The notes under the pieces were generated by a model, which was not told where the DNA came from, did no database searches, and saw nothing but the letters and a program-made list of their open reading frames with translations. A DNA stretch of 59,831 bases, taken from positions 1 to 59,831 of the forward strand of contig JALHOT010000001.1 in the NCBI GenBank assembly GCA_022842845.1. The letters are read 5' to 3'. The position numbers and the translations under genes are program-made. The DNA is from Cyclobacteriaceae bacterium. GTDB lineage: Bacteria; Bacteroidota; Bacteroidia; Cytophagales; Cyclobacteriaceae. Positions within the stretch are counted from its first letter, which is position 1; the number at the start of each line of letters is the position of its first letter. Positions 46,299 to 54,938 of the stretch are shown here, one piece after another.

Positions 46299-46760
46299 AT
46301 GTATTCGCGCGAGGCAGCCTCATTGATAAAACAGGAATTCTGGACAGTATTTGGACAATACATGCGCCCTGTACCCTCTGCGGAAGGTTTAAAAATCAAT
46401 TGGATCAACTACCATACTGGTGTGCGCGATGTATTTTTCCGCATGGAGGCGGGCGCACAATCAGCCAGCATAGCTATTTCTTTTGAGCACCGCGACACTG
46501 AAATACAAGCCTTGTACTTTGAGCAAATGCTGGAACTCAAAACCGTGCTGCACAATACCCTGGAAGAAAAATGGCAGTGGCGGAAGCATCAATCCTTACA
46601 ACATGGCAAAATTGTAAGCCGCATTTATTGTGATTTACCGAATGTATCGGTGTTCAACAAAGACCATTGGCCTACTTTGATCTCCTTTTTCAAACCAAGG
46701 CTGATTGCTCTTGATAGCTTTTGGGAAAATGCGCGCTATCATTTCGAGGCACTGGGTTAA
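46299..46760 (+). CDS. DUF4268 protein
   Basis: The 153-residue protein matches DUF4268: MYSREAASLIKQEFWTVFGQ at the N-terminus, then GLKINWINYHTGVRDVFFRM, and VSVFNKDHWPTLISFFKPRL near the end. The family has no known function. It is sometimes fused to or near nucleases. The ATG at 46299 starts exactly at the family N-terminus; upstream ATGs at 46281 and 46179 add unrelated residues and overlap the divergent gene. Confidence 0.85.
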   Translation: MYSREAASLIKQEFWTVFGQYMRPVPSAEGLKINWINYHTGVRDVFFRMEAGAQSASIAISFEHRDTEIQALYFEQMLELKTVLHNTLEEKWQWRKHQSLQHGKIVSRIYCDLPNVSVFNKDHWPTLISFFKPRLIALDSFWENARYHFEALG

Positions 46761-46886
46761 GGCATGAGGGATGGTAAGGGTAAGCCGCAGGCGCAGTGCG
46801 CAGCACCGGAGCGAAGCGTAGCCCTGAACAGCCCGACCCTGGCTTTGCGCTCAGGCATGCGCGGTAAAGGGGCATGCCCTACTATT
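46761..46886. repeat. GC-rich palindromic intergenic element
   Basis: The stretch is much richer in G and C than the flanking genes. It contains GGCATGC (46854-46860) and GCATGCC (46872-46878) as inverted arms around an 11-base loop, and other short self-complementary runs. It has no ORF with coding features and lies between convergent gene ends. It resembles dispersed REP-like elements; only one copy is seen in this window. Confidence 0.4.
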
Positions 46887-46901
46887 TAATACAAGGATCG
46901 T

Positions 46902-47876
46902 TTAGCCAAACAAATCAAGCTGGCGCCTGCTCACGGCTTGATGCTTTTGCTTCTGTTTCTCCTCGGTGGTAACAATGGTTTTGCCATTTTCGGCATAGGC
47001 ACTTACGTGGATGATGTTGTAGCCTGTTATTCTTTCGGCACCCGTGCTGCTGATCTTCTTCTCCACTTCGAGGGTGCAGGTAATGGCCGAGCCACTTTTA
47101 AATTCAACTTTACCGCTTTGCACCATCGTCATAAAATCATCCGACTTCATGATGAAAGAAATAGGCGCTCCGTTGTAATTGCCTTTCCACTTGTGGCGGC
47201 CTTTTACCAATACGGGCGAGATGATTTCGATCTGCGCCTGTTCTATGATTTGCGGTGCCACCGCAGCCGAACTCAGCAGGAAAGTTTTGAACTGATCGCG
47301 CTCTACCATTTGCTCATCGAGCAAGGGTTTCCTGGCTTCATCGGTAAGCGTTACGGAAAAACTTTTAACCTTAGCATACTTGCGCAGCAAGTCGTAAAAG
47401 GTAGAGCGTCTTTTTCGGATTACCGGGTGTTGATCGAGTTTTGGTATTACTGAAAGCGCCTCTGCCTTGAGTGCTTTGATGTCTTGCTTACGTTGATCGT
47501 GTGCTGTTTTGTCGCCTTCTTTCTCCTCCATTAGTTTGTCCAGGAGTGACTTCAACACTTCTGACAGGCTTCCCTGATTGGGCGTAGTAATGCTGGCAGC
47601 CACCAGCAAGTTAACAAGGGCTAGTTTAGCCGGAGGGGTTTTTTTGGGTGCTTTGGCGATGAGGGTGAGCCAGCTTTTAAGGCCCCCTTTGCCCATAGGT
47701 TCTGTTTCCATGTGCACCGACACTCCGCTGACTTTGGCTATGGTTCGGGTCAGTTCCAGCAATTCGCGCTCGCATTTATTGAGCACGAGGGCATCCATGG
47801 TATGCTTTTTATCGCTAAACCAATAGTGAAACTGCAATTTGTGCATCATTTTATATAGCTCGGAACTTTCCGCCAT
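46902..47876 (-). CDS. Hypothetical protein of 324 residues
   Basis: No family is assigned. The first 60 residues have SDKKHTMDALVLNKCERELL, the middle (about 115-150) is charged and helical, and the C-terminal part has WKGNYNGAPISFIMKSDDFM followed by GKVEFKSGSAITCTLEVEKK, a beta-rich module. It ends in Gln/Lys-rich RRQLDLFG. It has no signal peptide or membrane helix. Modules of the pattern W..dG..isf.m.d..F...v..G...f..G seem familiar from proteins linked to phage defence, but I cannot confirm that. Confidence 0.6.
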   Translation of the reverse strand: MAESSELYKMMHKLQFHYWFSDKKHTMDALVLNKCERELLELTRTIAKVSGVSVHMETEPMGKGGLKSWLTLIAKAPKKTPPAKLALVNLLVAASITTPNQGSLSEVLKSLLDKLMEEKEGDKTAHDQRKQDIKALKAEALSVIPKLDQHPVIRKRRSTFYDLLRKYAKVKSFSVTLTDEARKPLLDEQMVERDQFKTFLLSSAAVAPQIIEQAQIEIISPVLVKGRHKWKGNYNGAPISFIMKSDDFMTMVQSGKVEFKSGSAITCTLEVEKKISSTGAERITGYNIIHVSAYAENGKTIVTTEEKQKQKHQAVSRRQLDLFG

Positions 47877-48085
47877 GTTGCGTTAAAAACCATTAAGGGG
47901 GACCCAAAATAGGAAATTTAGGTTGTAATTGAAAAAGACCATCCATGGCCAACCTTCTGGATCGAGGCCTTTATTCATTTTTAAATGTTACGTTATGCTG
48001 GCAAGCCCTTGGTATCTGCCTGTATCAGCTGCTCAGCTTCAATCAAAGAAGATCCATAAAACCTACTACTCCACTGAAACAGGCA

Positions 48086-49312
48086 CTATCGGATCGCCTT
48101 GAGCAGGGTATTGACAAAGCCATCCAGGGCTTTATTATCAATCCAGCGCACTACGGCCACAATATCATGCTCCCGGTCAACATAGATCATATTGGTGCCA
48201 TTACCAATGTGAGTAAAAGCTGTTGTGGGGGCACTGGGCAAATACTTGCCATCCGTGTTGAGGAAGAAATTCATAAAGCCATACCCGATTTGCGCAGGTG
48301 TGGGTGTTGTAGACCAGTTGATCCATTGCTCGGAGATCAGCTGCTTGTTTTGCCACTTGCCCTTGCGCAGTGTGAGGTAACCAAAGCGCGCCATATCGTA
48401 AGCGTTGATGATCATGCCACCACCCCAATGCCCGCCACCACTCACCGACTGCACGATGGCACCATCCATAACAATGAAAGAATTGTCGTAACCGTACCAG
48501 CGCCAGGTAGTAGAAGCACCCATTTCATCCATGATGTTTTCCTTCAACACCTGTGGTAAAGGCTTGCGCCACACATTGAGCGCTGCCAATGCCAATACGT
48601 TCACGCGGGTATCGTTGTATTCGTAAACCGTACCAGGGGTGTGGCGTGCACGGGTCAACCACTCAGCCGCATTGGCACTGGGGCGATCGGCCCAATCGGG
48701 TTTGCCCCACAAGGTGCCTTGCCAATCGCTGGTCTGTCGCAGTAAATCGTTCCAGGTAATTTTTTTATTGTTGGGAGTAGCAAACAAATCGAGCATGTGC
48801 GCCTGACCGAATTGATCTGCCTTGTTGCCGATTTCCAACGGAGTATATAGGTGTACAGGCGGTACGTAGTGATACACCGTATCATCAATGCTTTTGATCA
48901 GCCCTTTATCATAGGCCAAACCGATGGTAGTGGAGAGAAAGCTTTTGGTAACGCTGTGCGACATATCAGGACGATGTGGTTCGCCCCACTCGGCAACGAT
49001 GTACCCATTCTTGATAATAACACCTGTGGGGGCTCCACGGTCCTTCATCGGGCCGATGGCATCTCCGAAGGGTTCTTTCCCAAAAGTTTGATAATGGTTT
49101 TGCTCCATGCTGCGCGGATTTTTTACTTCGTTGGCGATCGCAAAATCTACTGCCGCTTGCAACTGCGCAGCATCGAGCCCTACTTCGGCAGGCAATTTCT
49201 TTTGCCAGGTATGGCCGGGATAATAAGGTGCAGCAGATGCTTGCTTATTTTTTTGAGCCAGACAAAAAGATGCGAAGGTTAAGAAGCAGAGGGTAATGAT
49301 GATGTGTTTCAT
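48086..49312 (-). CDS. Secreted serine hydrolase, class C beta-lactamase family
   Basis: The ATG at 49312 begins a signal peptide, MKHIIITLCFLTFASFCLAQ; the ATG at 49408 would add 32 residues with no signal character. The 408-residue protein has SVTK at 120-123, and YEYND at 230-234 in the place of the YxN motif. The third motif is not a clear KTG or HGG. It is the third member of this family in the window and is not close to the other two. Confidence 0.88.
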   Translation of the reverse strand: MKHIIITLCFLTFASFCLAQKNKQASAAPYYPGHTWQKKLPAEVGLDAAQLQAAVDFAIANEVKNPRSMEQNHYQTFGKEPFGDAIGPMKDRGAPTGVIIKNGYIVAEWGEPHRPDMSHSVTKSFLSTTIGLAYDKGLIKSIDDTVYHYVPPVHLYTPLEIGNKADQFGQAHMLDLFATPNNKKITWNDLLRQTSDWQGTLWGKPDWADRPSANAAEWLTRARHTPGTVYEYNDTRVNVLALAALNVWRKPLPQVLKENIMDEMGASTTWRWYGYDNSFIVMDGAIVQSVSGGGHWGGGMIINAYDMARFGYLTLRKGKWQNKQLISEQWINWSTTPTPAQIGYGFMNFFLNTDGKYLPSAPTTAFTHIGNGTNMIYVDREHDIVAVVRWIDNKALDGFVNTLLKAIR

Positions 49313-49351
49313 AGCATTTGGGCTTAGCAAGGGCAAGGTAGGCAATTGCTT

Positions 49352-49380
49352 GCTGATGTGCTGATTTGTGATGTGCAGAT
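49352..49380. repeat. Short degenerate GATGTGCT-type repeat
   Basis: Three to four imperfect copies of a unit like GATGTGCT lie 40-70 bases upstream of the serine hydrolase start. A similar run is at 53512-53560. The run is non-coding. Confidence 0.45.
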
Positions 49381-49457
49381 CCGAAATTGTGTTTTCGGTA
49401 AACGCCATGGGTTGATTAACTTTGATGTTTGAGGATAAGGCTAAACGAGTTTGACCA

Positions 49458-49931
49458 TTGAAATCACTACTGATAACCCCGGAAGGTTTAGAGAAGTTAA
49501 AAGCTGAGTTAGATCATCTGTGGCGGGTGGAGCGGCCCGATACTACCCAAAAAGTTTCATGGGCAGCAAGCCTGGGCGATCGGTCTGAAAACGCAGACTA
49601 CCATTACAACAAAAAACGCCTGCGAGAAATTGACAGACGCATTTTGTACCTGCGCAAACTCATCGATGATTTGAAAGTAGTACACTACTCCCCCTTTCAG
49701 GAAGGAAAAGTCATGTTTGGTGCCTGGGTAGATATAGAAAATGATAAAGGCTTTAAGAATCGTTTTCGTATTGTAGGCGGTGAAGAAATTATTGGTCGCA
49801 AAGATTATATCTCCATGGACTCGCCTATGGCCCAAGCCTTACAGCACAAAAAAGTAGGTGATGAAGTGGTGGTAAAAACGCCCGCACGCGATTTTGTGTG
49901 GCGCATTACTAAAATTGAATACCAACACTAG
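49458..49931 (+). CDS. greB: GreA/GreB family elongation factor, GreB-like
   Basis: The 157-residue protein has the Gre pattern: LLITPEGLEKLKAELDHLWR, then GDRSENADYHYNKKRLREID with the acidic tip pair, and SPMAQALQHKKVGDEVVV in the C-terminal domain. The tip is closer to GreB (DRSENADY) than to GreA (DLSENAEY). The start is TTG at 49458; an in-frame TGA lies two codons upstream. It is a second Gre factor besides GreA in this window. Confidence 0.88.
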   Translation: MKSLLITPEGLEKLKAELDHLWRVERPDTTQKVSWAASLGDRSENADYHYNKKRLREIDRRILYLRKLIDDLKVVHYSPFQEGKVMFGAWVDIENDKGFKNRFRIVGGEEIIGRKDYISMDSPMAQALQHKKVGDEVVVKTPARDFVWRITKIEYQH

Positions 49932-49971
49932 GCACAGTAGTTGTAGAGAATAAGGTCGTTTCTTTAGGAAG

Positions 49972-50244
49972 CTATACGTGCTTCCACCGTTCAAGCTTTG
50001 GAATCGGTCTTGTAGCAAGCCAGGCGAATAAAGCATTCATTCCTGCCTTCTTCATTTCTTCGATACAATACTTTTGCATTTTTTCGGCTGTATCTACAGC
50101 AGGTGGTGTTAAGAAGACACCTTGCTCGTAACACATAGAGCAGTATTTCTTACTGATGCTTCCATCCTTTTCTGTGCCGCCTCCTTGCTTATCCTTCTTC
50201 AAGGGAAAACCACAGCTTTGACATATGGTATATTGCTTTTGCAT
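49972..50244 (-). CDS. Small zinc-ribbon protein
   Basis: The 90-residue protein has CQSCGFP (Cys8, Cys11) and YCSMCYEQG, forming a four-Cys zinc ribbon in the first 42 residues, and a helical C-terminus. It matches the putative zinc-ribbon family found in many bacteria. It begins one base after the stop of the outer-membrane-like gene, so they are cotranscribed. Confidence 0.82.
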   Translation of the reverse strand: MQKQYTICQSCGFPLKKDKQGGGTEKDGSISKKYCSMCYEQGVFLTPPAVDTAEKMQKYCIEEMKKAGMNALFAWLATRPIPKLERWKHV

Positions 50245-50245
50245 T

Positions 50246-50812
50246 TTATAATCTATAACCCAAACGCAGGTGCAGGTTCAAAGCCACTTCGCCTCCATTG
50301 CTTATGATACCTGCCTGATCACCAAAAAAATAACGATAGCCGATACCCATGCCTGCTTCATACTGTAAGTGTCTTCCCACATTTCGCCTGATGCCCCAGG
50401 TGGGAATAAGCGAAAACTGTTGTGTGATTTCAAAATTATCGTGATTGGAAATCACAAAGCGCTCAGGATGATAACTGCTTTTCAGGGATAAAAAGTTTCC
50501 ACTGTTGCCTTCTATTTTTTTTGAACTGGCGGCTCGCTTCTTTAAGTTGTAATACCACCTTGGCTCGAGGCTTATGGAAGGAATTATCAGAAAATCTATT
50601 TTATTATTAAAACTACCTGCCCCCAGCACGCTATCAAAACCAAGTTCGGTGCGCAGAGCGATAGAGGCACTTAGTTTATTTTCTGCATGTGCCCAAACAC
50701 CCATAAAACCTGTTTGTATACCAAAGGTCGATGTTTCTACACTCGCCTCCTGAGCCTTAGCGCTCAGCATACAGCAGAACACCACACTTAACAATATGAT
50801 TTTCTTTGTCAT
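50246..50812 (-). CDS. Outer-membrane beta-barrel-like protein
   Basis: The ATG at 50812 begins a signal peptide, MTKKIILLSVVFCCMLSAKA, cut before Q. The 188-residue protein has alternating beta strands with aromatic residues (FGIQTGFMGVWAHAEN, SLEPRWYYNLKKRA, QYEAGMGIGYRYFFG) and ends in LHLRLGYRL, as in outer-membrane barrels. Function unknown. It is divergent from the PLD-like gene. Confidence 0.75.
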   Translation of the reverse strand: MTKKIILLSVVFCCMLSAKAQEASVETSTFGIQTGFMGVWAHAENKLSASIALRTELGFDSVLGAGSFNNKIDFLIIPSISLEPRWYYNLKKRAASSKKIEGNSGNFLSLKSSYHPERFVISNHDNFEITQQFSLIPTWGIRRNVGRHLQYEAGMGIGYRYFFGDQAGIISNGGEVALNLHLRLGYRL

Positions 50813-50965
50813 AAGATCTATCAAAACTAAATTCAAACAAGATTTGCAAATAAGTGTAGGCCACTGCACCCATGGCTTGTGCCAAAGCACACACCAAAGA
50901 TAAAGACTTATCGCAGATTGTGTAATTTGCATCGCAACAATAAATCCCTTTTAGTGCTTCCTACC

Positions 50966-52225
50966 ATGCTCATTAAAAAACTGGCTGTACCCTTCATCAA
51001 CGATAAGCTGCTGCAACAAGTTGAACATTGTTACATCGCCACTGCGGCCATCTCCCATAGTGGCTTTGAATTTTTACGGAGCCGCATACCGTTTAAAAGC
51101 AAAATAGAAATGGTTACCGGGCTGGATGTGCCCACCTCACCTGAAGTACTGCGAAGGATCTGGCGCAACTACCACGAACGCATCAGTTTACACATCTATA
51201 CACGTAATGTATTTCACGCCAATGTTTACATTTTCGATTTACCCTTCCGAAAAGCAGTGGCCTTTGTTGGCTCAGGACATTTAACCCTGGAAGGACTTAA
51301 AGACGGTGAAGAACTCTTTTACAAAATCACCGATGCCAAAGAAATAGAAAACCTTAAATCGTGGTTTACCGGCTACTACGAATTTGCCGAACCACTCAGC
51401 GAGGTCCTTATTGAAGAATATGACTTTGTGTATCCAGCTTTGAAGCAGCGCGAGATTGTATCACGACAAGAAAAAAGAGACTTCATTGCCCTTACTACTG
51501 GTGCTTTCCGTTGGGATCAAATAAAATTTAAACTACAGTATTTTAAAGAAGAAGACTATCAGGTATTAAGCAACCGCCAGGCGCGCGACAATAGTGCAGA
51601 CATACAAGCAGCACGACAAGTTGTGTACGATAAACTCCTGCAATTACATGCCTCCATCGAGATAGCGCTTCACCGGATGCATTTGTATGAACATCCTGAT
51701 CCATCCAAAAGGGTAAGCAGCCTCCAACCTGCCGATCATTTCGAAGGCAAACTACGCAGCATCTGCCTCAGCTATGGCCCAAGCCAAGCCTCCTTGAAAA
51801 AAGATTATGGTAATGCTTCCTTCGAAGAAGTAATGCACCTGCAACTTGCCCTGCATCCACAAGCTTTTAGTATTTACCTGGTACCGGGTAAGATCAAACA
51901 AGGTCAGGCCGACCGTGAATATTTTAAAAAGCAGATGCACGATGAAGCCTACCGAAAACAATTCTTTACACTGCTGAAGTCCCTGGGGCCTGCTTACTGG
52001 ATTGAGATTGTTGGTGACAGAAGAAACGTGGACACTTTTCAAAACGAAGAAGTACTATGGGAGTATACCCAAGCCGATGCCTGGATGCATTATGCATTTG
52101 TGATTGGCCGCAGCTATGCACCGGGTGATCCTGCCATCAATAGCGAAGTATTACCTGACAACCTGGTGAAGGAATTGGAGAAGTTAGCATTACTTTACCA
52201 GCACATGAAAAGTAAAGGAGCATGA
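50966..52225 (+). CDS. PLD-like nuclease-type protein with altered HKD motif
   Basis: The ATG at 50966 gives 419 residues. The N-terminal half (about 1-175) has the pattern of the phospholipase-D fold used by restriction nucleases: IEMVTGLDVPTSPEV, FHANVYIFDLP and AFVGSGHLTLEG. In the HxK motif the lysine is Asn (HANVYIFD), while His and the later GSG remain. The C-terminal half (about 250-419) has SFEEVMHLQLALHP and YWIEIVGDRR and has no family I know. It may be an inactive or modified nuclease. It is not next to a methylase. Confidence 0.7.
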   Translation: MLIKKLAVPFINDKLLQQVEHCYIATAAISHSGFEFLRSRIPFKSKIEMVTGLDVPTSPEVLRRIWRNYHERISLHIYTRNVFHANVYIFDLPFRKAVAFVGSGHLTLEGLKDGEELFYKITDAKEIENLKSWFTGYYEFAEPLSEVLIEEYDFVYPALKQREIVSRQEKRDFIALTTGAFRWDQIKFKLQYFKEEDYQVLSNRQARDNSADIQAARQVVYDKLLQLHASIEIALHRMHLYEHPDPSKRVSSLQPADHFEGKLRSICLSYGPSQASLKKDYGNASFEEVMHLQLALHPQAFSIYLVPGKIKQGQADREYFKKQMHDEAYRKQFFTLLKSLGPAYWIEIVGDRRNVDTFQNEEVLWEYTQADAWMHYAFVIGRSYAPGDPAINSEVLPDNLVKELEKLALLYQHMKSKGA

Positions 52226-52347
52226 ATGCCCGTTTATATGTGTACTCATCTATGTACTTGTTTAAGTTAAAAAACTATTTTTCTTAACGCTGCTCACTAG
52301 CTTATTCCATTGTCGCAATTGAATCAATTGACTTTTGTAAACATGAT

Positions 52348-53109
52348 TTACTTTGCTGTAAACCATGGAAAAAAGGCACTGGTTTTTTGCTTATACATTT
52401 CAAATTCGGGGTGGCTGGCATACTTACGCTCCAACATTGGCACACCCGACACATAGCGCAATAAATACGTAAGCAACAAAGGACTGAGCACGGTGATCCA
52501 GCCCATGGGCAGGGCCAAGGCAAACAGAAAAATGGCCCACCACTGCAAGGCATCACCAAAATAATTCGGATGCCTGCTGTATCGCCACAAACCAGTGGTG
52601 ATCAGCTTACCACGATTCGCAGGATTCTTCTTGAATTGTATAAGCTGATAATCGCCTATGCTCTCGAAAGCAAAACCAATACACCAAAGCAAGAGGGCCA
52701 GACCATCCCACCACTGCCAGGCTACTGGTAAGGCCAGGTTAATCAACATAACAGGCCAGGCTATGATATATAAGAAAAGCCCTTGCAACATAAAGACCTG
52801 CAGAAAACTGCGCAGGTAAACATGCTTCCACTCGCTGCGCCACTGCGCGTAGCGATAATCTTCTGGCTTGCCCTTGCTGCGCAAATAAATGTGCAGGGCC
52901 AGGCGCAATCCCCACAAGGTGATCAGGCCATTCACCAACAAAGCACGACTATGCCCTGTGCCCATGGCATAAGACAAGCAGGCCAGGTACACAAAGCCCA
53001 AACCCCAGACCACATCGGCTATATCGTTTCGCTTCTTGATGATAGAGATTACGAAGCCCAGCACCTGAAAGGCGAAAAGGGCTAAGGCCAAAAGCCAGTA
53101 AGTACTCAT
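52348..53109 (-). CDS. DUF1295 membrane protein
   Basis: The 253-residue protein has seven or so membrane helices and the DUF1295 signature RYSRHPNYFGDALQWWAIF near the C-terminus, related to isoprenylcysteine methyltransferases and steroid reductases. The reaction in bacteria is unknown. The ATG at 53109 overlaps the DUF2177 stop (ATGA). Confidence 0.88.
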   Translation of the reverse strand: MSTYWLLALALFAFQVLGFVISIIKKRNDIADVVWGLGFVYLACLSYAMGTGHSRALLVNGLITLWGLRLALHIYLRSKGKPEDYRYAQWRSEWKHVYLRSFLQVFMLQGLFLYIIAWPVMLINLALPVAWQWWDGLALLLWCIGFAFESIGDYQLIQFKKNPANRGKLITTGLWRYSRHPNYFGDALQWWAIFLFALALPMGWITVLSPLLLTYLLRYVSGVPMLERKYASHPEFEMYKQKTSAFFPWFTAK

Positions 53110-53510
53110 GCGATCCATCGGATGGCAATGGTGTAGGTAATGATACTAACACTGGCTGCCAGTACGGTACCCCAAAGCATATCGACCCAAACCACTGTAA
53201 AGGGCCAGTCTTTGAGTGTGGCCAGATTGGTAAGATCATAGGTTGCGTAAGTGATGAGCCCAAAGAGTGCGCCTTTGATCAAGGCCTGCTGCCATTCCCT
53301 TTTGGCCACAGCCGGCTCAATTACAAACACAACCAGACCGATAAGGAACAATACATAGAACAACAGGGCAGCCGACCAGTTGACAGATGGCTTCATGAGA
53401 AAGCCTATTTGATTTTGATAAAAGTTGCGGGCAATGAGCGCCAGCCACACCATGTCAATGGCAAAGAAAACCGGCAGGGCGATGAAGAAGAGTTTGATGA
53501 ACATAGTCAT
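53106..53510 (-). CDS. DUF2177 membrane protein
   Basis: The 134-residue protein has four membrane helices and the family pattern IDMVWLALIARNFYQNQIGF and LITYATYDLTNLATLKDWP. It is cotranscribed with the DUF1295 gene, a pairing I have seen in other bacteria. It is an integral protein of unknown role. Confidence 0.88.
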   Translation of the reverse strand: MTMFIKLFFIALPVFFAIDMVWLALIARNFYQNQIGFLMKPSVNWSAALLFYVLFLIGLVVFVIEPAVAKREWQQALIKGALFGLITYATYDLTNLATLKDWPFTVVWVDMLWGTVLAASVSIITYTIAIRWIA

Positions 53511-53511
53511 T

Positions 53512-53560
53512 ATGTGATGATGGATTGATGTGATAATGTGCTCATGTGCTGATTAATCGC
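53512..53560. repeat. Short degenerate GATGTGCT-type repeat
   Basis: Imperfect copies of a GATGTG-type unit run up to the DUF2177 start region. It matches the run at 49352-49380 in type. Beyond it, up to 53788, no gene is seen. Confidence 0.4.
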
Positions 53561-53788
53561 TAAACAATGAGGAGATTGGCGCAATAACCTTAGATAAAAC
53601 AAATATTTTCATTTATCGTTCGAGAAGCCTACCGTGAAAAGTGCTTATTTTCCTGAGGGATAGGAATGCTACACTTGGAGAAGCTTACCTTTTTCTGAGA
53701 TATGAGGAGGTGCACCGTTGGGGCGCTCGCTTTTCTATGGCTGTTCAAGGGTGTTTAAAAAGCCTGTAAAATGCTTGTCGGAGAATGA

Positions 53789-54463
53789 CTAGGCTTGTGG
53801 TCGTATGCCATAGCTAAACAAGTAGCCGATCATCCAGAATTCTCCTATGGTGGCAGGCAGGGTAAGCACATTTAACCAGGCACCTTGTATGCCTGCATAC
53901 ACCAAATAGGCACTGCTGATATAGCCGATACCACCTGCTAATAGGGTGTAGCCTAAGCCACGTGGCATGCGTTGGGAACTGACCACCATATATCCCATGG
54001 GAATAAGCCATAAACCAAAGAAGAGACTGCCGATGCTCCAGGCATGTTTAATCAATTGTAAAAAAATCTGAATGATTAATATTTTATCCGTATCGGGAAT
54101 ACTGGAGAGCGCCACCTGCATGGCACCCCCCATCGCTATGGCACTGATCATAATGATGCCCGCATTCATCATACCACAGGCAGCCAAGGTGAAGGCGGCA
54201 AAGTGATTGATGTCTTTAAATAACTTGAAAAAATACACCGCTGCCAGGGCTTGAGAGAGAATGATGGTGAACTCCGCCAACAAACGCATGCGAGCCATAG
54301 TTTCCTGTTCGATCAGGTTGCTGAGGGTTTTGGCTGCATCATCAGTTATATATACCTGTGAGTGCAAGACAAGAAAACCGATTACACCAGAAATGGCCAA
54401 TACCAAATACCAAAATCCTGCTTTGCGCGCGGTAGCGACTAAGTCTCGGTGCAATTCGTTCAT
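53789..54463 (-). CDS. DUF4386 membrane protein
   Basis: The 224-residue protein has six membrane helices and the DUF4386 pattern, KAGFWYLVLAISGVIGFLVL, then GMMNAGIIMISAIAMGG and SIGSLFFGLWLIPMGYMV. No function is known. It has no operon partner. Confidence 0.85.
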   Translation of the reverse strand: MNELHRDLVATARKAGFWYLVLAISGVIGFLVLHSQVYITDDAAKTLSNLIEQETMARMRLLAEFTIILSQALAAVYFFKLFKDINHFAAFTLAACGMMNAGIIMISAIAMGGAMQVALSSIPDTDKILIIQIFLQLIKHAWSIGSLFFGLWLIPMGYMVVSSQRMPRGLGYTLLAGGIGYISSAYLVYAGIQGAWLNVLTLPATIGEFWMIGYLFSYGIRPQA

Positions 54464-54938
54464 GATAATGAAATTTTAGTAAGCAGTCGCTGATGGGGCC
54501 TAAATGTTACAAGCCGTGCATGTAGCGCCAGGAGTTTTCCATTTTTTGAAGGTACTGTTTTGAGCTTATGATGGGTTAAACTAAACAGTCTATAAAAGCC
54601 TTTGAACTATTTAAATCAGCCATGTGCAACTTGATCAGACAAAGCTACCTTGCGATAGCCATTCATTACTCAGGCGAAGGGCTATTTTTTATTTTAAAAG
54701 TAAAACTATTTGAAGCCAGACGCTAAGACAAGTGCGGAAGAAGGTGTTGGCAATTAGAACGCTTTGTAAACACGCGGTCATGTGGAGACTCTTCGCAATT
54801 TGAGCAAGCAGGGAAAGAAGCCTGAGTACCAGGACGCAAGATTTGATTTTATTCTGGAATAAGTTTTTCTAGCTGCCATGACGAGGATTCCATGGGTGTC
54901 ATCCGATACCTATCAAATGACGGGTTGGATCTCCATAA
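54464..54938. other. Intergenic stretch without a supported gene
   Basis: No ORF of useful length on either strand. The only structure seen is ATAGCC...GGCTAT (about 54656-54684) followed by a T-rich run, which could be a weak terminator, but no plus-strand gene ends before it. The GC content and codon pattern give no sign of a decayed gene. Confidence 0.4.

Noticed and set aside
46938-47453. Open frame of 171 codons on the plus strand
   Set aside because: Antisense to the 324-residue protein, whose codon use fits the region better.
47945-48559. Open frame of 204 codons on the plus strand
   Set aside because: Mostly antisense to the serine hydrolase with SVTK; no own motif.
52226-52347. Terminator between the PLD-like and DUF1295 genes
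   Set aside because: Only short A/T complementarity is present, not a stable stem.
54464-54938. Decayed gene in the largest plain intergenic gap
   Set aside because: Neither strand shows a broken family motif; nothing supports a pseudogene.
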